Shown: positions 58,477-64,000 of the stretch, piece by piece
Layout: the number at the start of each line of letters is the position of its first letter
How positions within the stretch are numbered: the first letter of the stretch is position 1
Origin: Pseudomonas abietaniphila
Lineage (GTDB): Bacteria; Pseudomonadota; Gammaproteobacteria; Pseudomonadales; Pseudomonadaceae
Assembly: GCF_039697315.1 (NCBI RefSeq)
Contig: NZ_CP155619.1
Span: 1,674,001-1,738,000 of the forward strand
Direction: 5' to 3'
DNA length: 64,000 nucleotides
Notes under the pieces: generated by a model
What the model was told of the DNA's origin: nothing
What the model saw: only the letters and a program-made list of their open reading frames with translations
Database searches by the model: none
Translations under genes and position numbers: made by a program

Positions 58477-59802
58477 TCACACCGCTTCCTGGAAATCCAT
58501 TTCAGGCGGCTGACGGCGGAAACCACCGGTGAGCCAGGCCAGGTAAATACAGCCCAACACCAGCCAGCTCACGCCGAGCATGATCGCCAGCTTGTCCAGG
58601 CTGACCATCAGCCACACGTCGGCCAACAGGCCGATCAGCGGGCAGATCAGGAACAGCAACACCTCGCGAAGACCGCGTTTCTCAACGGCGATCCAGTAAT
58701 GGAAAATCACTGAAAGGTTGACCAGGCTGAACGCCAGGAACGCACCGAAGTTGATGAACGACGTCGATGTGGTCACGTCAAGTTTCAGGGCCAGCAGCGC
58801 CACCACGGCGCAGAGCAGAATGCTGTTGACCGGTGTTCCGAAGCGCTCGCTCAACCCCGCGAAAAACGACTTCGGCAACACACCGTCCCGCCCCATCGCA
58901 TACAGCAGACGCGAACCGCTGGCCTGAGCCGACAGCCCCGAGGCGAACTGGCCGACGATCAGGCCGATCAGGAAGATCGTCACGAACAGATCACCGCCAA
59001 TATTGCGGGCGATTTCGTAAGCCGCAGAATCAACGTTCTCGAACTGCGCCGACGGATGCGCCAACTGCACGAAGTAAGACACGCCGACGAAGATCAACCC
59101 ACCGATCAAGGTAATCATCATGATCGCCCTTGGAATGGTCTTGCGCGGGTCCTTGGTTTCTTCCGTCAGGGTGCTGACCGCGTCGAAGCCCAGGAACGAG
59201 TAACAGGCAATCGCGGCGCCACTCATGATCAGCGGCATCTGCATGTCACCGTTGTAGAACGGCGCCAGCGTCCACAACGGTGTGCTGGCATCGCCCCCGA
59301 TGTAGTGGATGCACAGCACGACGAACGCAGCCAGCACGAGGAACTGCACGATCATCAGCAAGGCGTTGACGGTGTTGGCCAGTTTCAGCCCCACGATGTT
59401 GATCACGCTGGTGACAACGATGAAGGCCAGCACCCAGACAGGCTGCGGTACCGAGGGAAAGGCCGAGCCCAGGTACGCAGCGCCGATCAACCAGATCGCC
59501 ATCGGCAGGAACAGGTAGTCAAGCAGCACCGCCCAGCCCGCGATGAAACCGAGCTTCGGGCTGATGGCCTTGCGCACATAGCTGTAGGCCGAGCCCGCGA
59601 CCGGGTAAGCCTGCGCCATACGGCCGTAACTCATGGCGGTGAAGAACATCGCCACCAATGCCGCGAGGTAAGAAGCCGGCACCATGCCGCCTGTGGATTG
59701 CGCCAGGATGCCGAAGGTGCCGAGCACGATGATAGGGGTCATATAGGCGATGCCGAACAGCACCACCGACCCTAATGAAAGGGTGCGTTGCAAACGAGCC
59801 AT
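58477..59802 (-). CDS. APC-family amino-acid/polyamine permease
   Basis: 441 residues, about 12 hydrophobic helices; APC signatures GSVVLFGIAYMTP, AYPVAGSAYSYV and CYSFLGFDAVSTLTEET. Imports an amino acid or polyamine. With the adjacent carbon-nitrogen hydrolase it may import the substrate of that enzyme (inference). ATG follows GGAG. Confidence 0.9.
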   Translation of the reverse strand: MARLQRTLSLGSVVLFGIAYMTPIIVLGTFGILAQSTGGMVPASYLAALVAMFFTAMSYGRMAQAYPVAGSAYSYVRKAISPKLGFIAGWAVLLDYLFLPMAIWLIGAAYLGSAFPSVPQPVWVLAFIVVTSVINIVGLKLANTVNALLMIVQFLVLAAFVVLCIHYIGGDASTPLWTLAPFYNGDMQMPLIMSGAAIACYSFLGFDAVSTLTEETKDPRKTIPRAIMMITLIGGLIFVGVSYFVQLAHPSAQFENVDSAAYEIARNIGGDLFVTIFLIGLIVGQFASGLSAQASGSRLLYAMGRDGVLPKSFFAGLSERFGTPVNSILLCAVVALLALKLDVTTSTSFINFGAFLAFSLVNLSVIFHYWIAVEKRGLREVLLFLICPLIGLLADVWLMVSLDKLAIMLGVSWLVLGCIYLAWLTGGFRRQPPEMDFQEAV

Positions 59803-59921
59803 GAGCGACTACTCCGAATTTATAGGTTTTATGGCAGAGAAAAGTTCGGCAGAACAAAGGCGTTTCTTTTAATTGGGAACTGCTGAGCGTTCGCCGCAGC
59901 GACGCTCGGCAGGCACTGCTT

Positions 59922-60746
59922 TTATGCGGTTTTTGGAATCATCAGTTCGCGCACACCGTTGGCGTGCTCGATCACTTCGCCCGGCAGGCGCAGGCGTTGA
60001 TCGTCCAGGTAGCGGTAGTCGCGGCGTGCCGCTTGCAGCTGGCTGAGATCAAGCTGTGCACTGAACTGGCATTCTTCGCGACCGGCTTCCTGCAACAGCG
60101 TGCCAAACGGGTCGACCAGCGCACTGCCACCGGCAAAGACCAGCCCGCCATCGCCTTCACCCACGCGATTGACCATCAGCGCGAACGCTTGGTTTTCCTG
60201 GGCGCGCGCCATGATTGCGGTGCGATGCGTCGGGCCGTATGGGTCCATGTTGCCGTTGGTCACGATGATCAGCTCGGCACCCAGTTGCGCCAGCGCACGG
60301 GCCGACTCAGGGAACTCGATGTCGTAGCAAATCAGAAGGCCGACCCGCACGCCATTCCACAGACAGGTCGCATAACGGTCTCCGGGCGTGAACACGCCAC
60401 GATCAGATGCCCACAGGTGGGTCTTGCGATAGCGCAGCGCGATACCCTCTGGCGTGATCAACAACGTGGTGTTGTAAAACTGACCGTTGTCGCTTTCGGC
60501 CATACCAATGACCACCGAAACGTTGCGCGCACGCGCGGCCTGCTGCACGGCCTGAACGGTTGGACCGTCCAGTGGCTCGGAGACCTGAGCGACGGTTTCG
60601 CTGGACGGAAAGCCCATCAGGTGAGTTTCCGGAAACACCATCAGCGCGGTGTCATCGGCGCAGGCGGCGATCGCATTGAGCGCGCGTTTCAGGTTATGGC
60701 GCGTGCCATTGTCCTGGCCCGTCATTTGGGCAAATTCGACCTTCAT
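59922..60746 (-). CDS. Carbon-nitrogen hydrolase (nitrilase superfamily)
   Basis: 274 residues with the full Glu40 - Lys108 - Cys140 triad (FPETHL, YRKTHLW, LICYDIEFPE). Amidase class close to N-carbamoylputrescine amidase or R-amidase; substrate not determined. AAGGAGAA precedes the ATG. First gene of a set with the APC permease, divergent from a LuxR-type regulator. Confidence 0.92.
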   Translation of the reverse strand: MKVEFAQMTGQDNGTRHNLKRALNAIAACADDTALMVFPETHLMGFPSSETVAQVSEPLDGPTVQAVQQAARARNVSVVIGMAESDNGQFYNTTLLITPEGIALRYRKTHLWASDRGVFTPGDRYATCLWNGVRVGLLICYDIEFPESARALAQLGAELIIVTNGNMDPYGPTHRTAIMARAQENQAFALMVNRVGEGDGGLVFAGGSALVDPFGTLLQEAGREECQFSAQLDLSQLQAARRDYRYLDDQRLRLPGEVIEHANGVRELMIPKTA

Positions 60747-60878
60747 GGGTTCTCCTTATCGAGTCACGTTGCCGATCGGCACAAAATGCTGGCTGATCAT
60801 TGGCGCTGCGGGCAGTATGCGCATCAGCAACTGTTACGGGGTATTACGCAGCTGTAGTAACCCAATAGGGGTAGATCA

Positions 60879-61691
60879 ATGACAATCGCACTTCAGGACA
60901 TGGCCTGGCATCGCTCGGTCGCGCAGTTGATCGAAGCGCTGGACCGGCCCAACTTCTGGGCACAACTGGTGCGGCTGCTCAATCAATACGTGACCTTCGA
61001 TAGTTGGGTGGCCCTGCAGTTCAGCGCTGGAGAACGGCCTCAGGTCTTCGCCGAATGCCCCGCCGAAGACGGCAGCCCCGATCAGTTGTTTCAGGACTAC
61101 CTGAAAGGCCTGTACCTGCTCGATCCATTCTATATCGCCAGCCGCGAGCGCTCGCAAAGTGGGCTGTTCCGGCTGGCTGAAGTGGCTCCGGAGCACTTCG
61201 AGCTGACTGAGTATTACCAGCGGTACTTTCGTCTGAATGTCGTCGCCGATGAAATCCAGTTCAACTGCCAGCTCGACAGCGACCGCACGCTGTGCCTGTC
61301 GCTGGGCTCGACACAGCGCTTCAGTGCCGAGCAGATCGCCCTGCTGTCGATGATTCAACCATGGGTAATTGCCCTGTTGCGTCAGCGCCTGCCGTTTGAG
61401 CTGGCGGAGCCTGAGGCCGCTGACGAACCCACCGTCGCGCCTTTACCAACAACCGACTGGCGAACACAACTGGAAGCCTCGGTTCAGCAGAGTCGTGGCG
61501 CCCAACTGACGGCGCGTGAGCTGGACGTCGGCCGTTTGATGCTCAGCGGCTGCTCAAGCAAGGAGATCGCGCGCAAACTGGAGATATCTGCAGAAACCGT
61601 GCGCGTTCACAAGAAACACATGTACAGCAAACTCGGAATCAAATCTCAGTCGGAACTGTTTTCGATTTTTCTTCAGGCGCAAAGCGCTTGA
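60879..61691 (+). CDS. LuxR-family regulator
   Basis: 270 residues. No receiver aspartate pattern; about 190 N-terminal residues form an unknown sensing domain, and the C-terminus is a LuxR HTH (LTARELDVGRLMLSGCSSKE then IARKLEISAETVRVHKKHM). Divergent from the nitrilase gene, it is the likely regulator of that gene and the permease. Confidence 0.9.
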   Translation: MTIALQDMAWHRSVAQLIEALDRPNFWAQLVRLLNQYVTFDSWVALQFSAGERPQVFAECPAEDGSPDQLFQDYLKGLYLLDPFYIASRERSQSGLFRLAEVAPEHFELTEYYQRYFRLNVVADEIQFNCQLDSDRTLCLSLGSTQRFSAEQIALLSMIQPWVIALLRQRLPFELAEPEAADEPTVAPLPTTDWRTQLEASVQQSRGAQLTARELDVGRLMLSGCSSKEIARKLEISAETVRVHKKHMYSKLGIKSQSELFSIFLQAQSA

Positions 61692-61768
61692 GGCAAAGGA
61701 AAGTCTTGCCGAAAAAAGGCGCGGCACAGCGTCTCTTCCATCAACCGTGTTAAGACCCAGGATTGTCT

Positions 61769-63382
61769 ATGAGCCTGTCCCTTTTAAGTCGCTACGCCTT
61801 TTTCGTCGGGTGTGTATTGTTCACCCTGCTGAGCCTCCCGTTCCTCTACCACGAGTGGCTTTGGCCGTTCACGCTGGCGACAGCGATTCTCAGCCTGATC
61901 GGTATTTTCGACCTCATTCAAGTCCCGCACTCGGTGCGCCGTAACTACCCGATCCTGGGTAACATCCGGTACGCCGTCGAAACGATCCGCCCTGAAATCC
62001 GCCAGTACCTGCTGGAGTCCGACAGCGACGCCCTGCCCTTTTCCCGTGCGCAGCGTTCGCTGGTGTATGCACGCGCCAAGAATGAATCGGCGGACAAACC
62101 CTTCGGCACCCTGATCGACGTCTACCAGTCCGGCTTCGAATTCATCAGCCACTCCATGCGTCCGGCGCCGCTGTCGGACCCTAACCAGTTCCGGGTCACC
62201 GTAGGCGGTCCGCAGTGCACTCAGCCGTATTCGGCGTCGATCTTCAACATTTCCGCCATGAGCTTCGGCTCGCTCAGCGCCAATGCCATCCGGGCGCTGA
62301 ACAAAGGCGCCAAACTTGGCAACTTCGCCCATGACACCGGCGAAGGCAGCATCAGCCCGTACCACCGCGAAAACGGCGGCGACCTGACGTGGGAGCTGGG
62401 CAGCGGCTATTTCGGCTGCCGCACCGAAGACGGCCGTTTCGACCCCGAGCGTTTTGCCAAACAGGCGCAGGACCCGCAGGTCCGCATGATTGAAATCAAG
62501 ATGAGTCAGGGCGCAAAACCCGGCCACGGCGGCATCCTGCCCAAGCACAAGGTCACGCAGGAAATCGCCGATACCCGCGGCATTCCCATGGGCGAAGACT
62601 GCATCTCGCCCTCCCGTCACAGCGCCTTTTCCACACCGTTCGAGATGATGCAGTTCATTGCGCAACTGCGAGAGCTGTCCGGCGGAAAACCGGTGGGCTT
62701 CAAATTCTGCCTGGGTCATCCCTGGGAGTTCATGGGCATCGTCAAGGCCATGATGGACACCGGCATCCTGCCGGACTTCATCGTCGTCGACGGTACCGAA
62801 GGCGGCACGGGCGCAGCGCCGGTCGAGTTCACCGACCATATGGGCGTGCCGATGCGCGAAGGCCTGCTGTTCGTGCACAACACGTTGGTGGGCGTGAACC
62901 TGCGCGACAAAATCAAGCTGGGCGCCAGCGGCAAGATCGTCAGCGCCTTCGACATCGCCAGCGTGCTGTCCATCGGCGCCGACTGGGCCAACTCGGCGCG
63001 CGGCTTCATGTTCGCCATCGGCTGCATTCAGTCGCAAAGCTGCCACACCAACAAATGCCCGACGGGCGTCGCCACGCAAGACCCGCTGCGCCAGCGCGCG
63101 CTGGTGGTCCCGGACAAAGCCCAGCGCGTCTTCAACTTCCACCGCAACACGCTTCACGCCCTGGCGGAAATGCTCGCGGCGGCCGGTCTGGATTCACCTG
63201 ACCAGCTGGAAGCCAAGCATCTGGTACGTCGCATGTCGGCCACCGAGATTCAGTTGTTCTCCCAATCCCACGTGTTCCTGCAACCCGGCCAGTTGCTCAA
63301 CGGCGTGGTCGACGACAGTTTCTACTCACGCATGTGGCGCATGGCGCGTGCCGACAGCTTCGAGCCCAATGAGATTGATTGA
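61769..63382 (+). CDS. FMN-binding glutamate-synthase-family membrane protein
   Basis: 537 residues. One or two membrane helices in the first 50 residues, then the FMN/Fe-S domain of GltB-type glutamate synthase: SAMSFGSLSANAI, GEGSISPYH, KMSQGAKPGHGG, VDGTEGGTGAAP and the 3Fe-4S cysteines in CIQSQSCHTNKCPTG. No glutaminase domain. Probably an oxidoreductase on the membrane; substrate unknown. ATG at 61769. Confidence 0.9.
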   Translation: MSLSLLSRYAFFVGCVLFTLLSLPFLYHEWLWPFTLATAILSLIGIFDLIQVPHSVRRNYPILGNIRYAVETIRPEIRQYLLESDSDALPFSRAQRSLVYARAKNESADKPFGTLIDVYQSGFEFISHSMRPAPLSDPNQFRVTVGGPQCTQPYSASIFNISAMSFGSLSANAIRALNKGAKLGNFAHDTGEGSISPYHRENGGDLTWELGSGYFGCRTEDGRFDPERFAKQAQDPQVRMIEIKMSQGAKPGHGGILPKHKVTQEIADTRGIPMGEDCISPSRHSAFSTPFEMMQFIAQLRELSGGKPVGFKFCLGHPWEFMGIVKAMMDTGILPDFIVVDGTEGGTGAAPVEFTDHMGVPMREGLLFVHNTLVGVNLRDKIKLGASGKIVSAFDIASVLSIGADWANSARGFMFAIGCIQSQSCHTNKCPTGVATQDPLRQRALVVPDKAQRVFNFHRNTLHALAEMLAAAGLDSPDQLEAKHLVRRMSATEIQLFSQSHVFLQPGQLLNGVVDDSFYSRMWRMARADSFEPNEID

Positions 63383-63633
63383 TCGAATCGTGTGACGCCC
63401 TGACTGCCAGCTGCGGTGATTTCAAGCGTCGCCGCTGCTGGCAAGCATTACCGTTTGCACCTCGCACCGTTCAACCGGTGCCTGCAAACCTGAGACATTC
63501 TGTAATACCCCCCTTTTGCTTTTCCCCCCTGAAAGCGCCACCCTGCGCGCCGCCGATCAGCGCCCGCTGGCGGCGTGGAACCAAGGCCCTGCGCGGCCCT
63601 CTTCTCTAAACAGACTTGCAAGAGCCCACCGTC

Positions 63634-64000
63634 ATGACGAACGGACGCGACCATCGAATCGACTTCTTTCGAGGTTTGGCGCTGATCTTCATTTTTTGGG
63701 ATCACGTACCGGACAACCCTTTCGCGCAACTGACCCTGCGTAATTTCGGATTCAGCGACGCCGCCGAGGTGTTTGTATTCCTCGCGGGTTACGCCGCCGT
63801 GCTGGCCTATGGACGTGTGGTCGAGCGCGATGGCTTTGTCGTCGCCTGCCTCAGAATCCTGCGCCGCACGTGGGTGCTGTATGTGGCGCACATTTTCCTG
63901 CTGACCTTGCTGATGGGCATCGTCTTTGTCGCCAACAACCATGTCGAAACCCGTGACATGGTGCGCGAGATGGGCCTCGAATATTTCGTCGGCAACCCGC
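63634..64000 (+). CDS. opgC: OpgC-like acyltransferase, truncated by window end
   Basis: First 122 residues only. RIDFFRGLALIFIFWDH and SDAAEVFVFLAGYA are the N-terminal signatures of OpgC, the inner-membrane protein that succinylates osmoregulated periplasmic glucans. Several hydrophobic helices already appear. The remainder lies outside the window. Confidence 0.82.
   Translation, partial: MTNGRDHRIDFFRGLALIFIFWDHVPDNPFAQLTLRNFGFSDAAEVFVFLAGYAAVLAYGRVVERDGFVVACLRILRRTWVLYVAHIFLLTLLMGIVFVANNHVETRDMVREMGLEYFVGNP

Overview
The window reads as chromosomal DNA of a fluorescent Pseudomonas (P. fluorescens/P. syringae lineage). The evidence is the gene order argG-motY-pyrC-rnt-bfd-bfrB-grxD, then argF with an ABC ATPase, and glpK-glpR-glpD, which matches Pseudomonas synteny as I remember it. 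The intergenic REP/REPIN elements of the GTGGGAGC...GCGAA type and the aat/aau acidic amino-acid locus point the same way. No rRNA, tRNA, prophage, insertion sequence or CRISPR array was recognised.

Layout. 0-4.3 kb: housekeeping genes metG, an rnfB without the rest of its complex, nth and a small conserved gene. 4.4-6.8 kb: a NarL/LuxR-type response regulator, an A/T-rich 1.2 kb gap and an unrecognised HTH-like protein. 6.9-12.2 kb: argG (with an ArgR-type operator), motY, pyrC-rnt and the iron-storage pair bfd/bfrB (Fur-like box). 12.2-14.0 kb: a gene-free block with eight tandem copies of a 158-159 bp REPIN-containing unit, bracketed by nearly identical terminators in opposite orientation. 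14.0-21.0 kb: grxD, a molybdopterin oxidoreductase, argF, an orphan ABC ATPase, a PhzF-like protein and a YbaK deacylase. 21.3-25.6 kb: glycerol catabolism glpK, glpR, glpD. 26.0-32.8 kb: the glutamate/aspartate ABC transporter aatJQMP with its two-component system aauS/aauR; a candidate sigma-54 promoter and two AauR-type boxes precede aatJ.

33.0-45.4 kb is the least familiar part. Two + strand operons each start behind a good -24/-12 (sigma-54) element. The first encodes a ureohydrolase-fold protein, two small ArnE/ArnF-like four-helix membrane proteins, and between them a FemAB/GNAT-like transferase. The second encodes a HAD phosphatase, a class III aminotransferase, an alpha/beta hydrolase, a second paralogous FemAB-like transferase, a membrane histidine kinase and a sigma-54 activator, with adjacent genes overlapping or nearly touching. 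A fatty-acid desaturase and a MipA/OmpV outer-membrane protein lie between the operons on the other strand. I infer an envelope amino-lipid or exported small-molecule system that switches on its own regulator; its product cannot be read from the sequence.

45.4-64 kb: a GntR-controlled set (ADP-ribosylglycohydrolase-like, NCS1 permease, PfkB kinase) that looks like nucleoside or ribosyl-compound salvage; FrnE-like and alpha/beta-hydrolase genes; metE/metR; a Nudix-ddlA pair; a zinc-independent L31 gene with a possible Zur box; an APC permease/nitrilase/LuxR set; an FMN glutamate-synthase-like protein; and the start of an opgC-like gene cut by the window edge. REPINs occur at many gene junctions.
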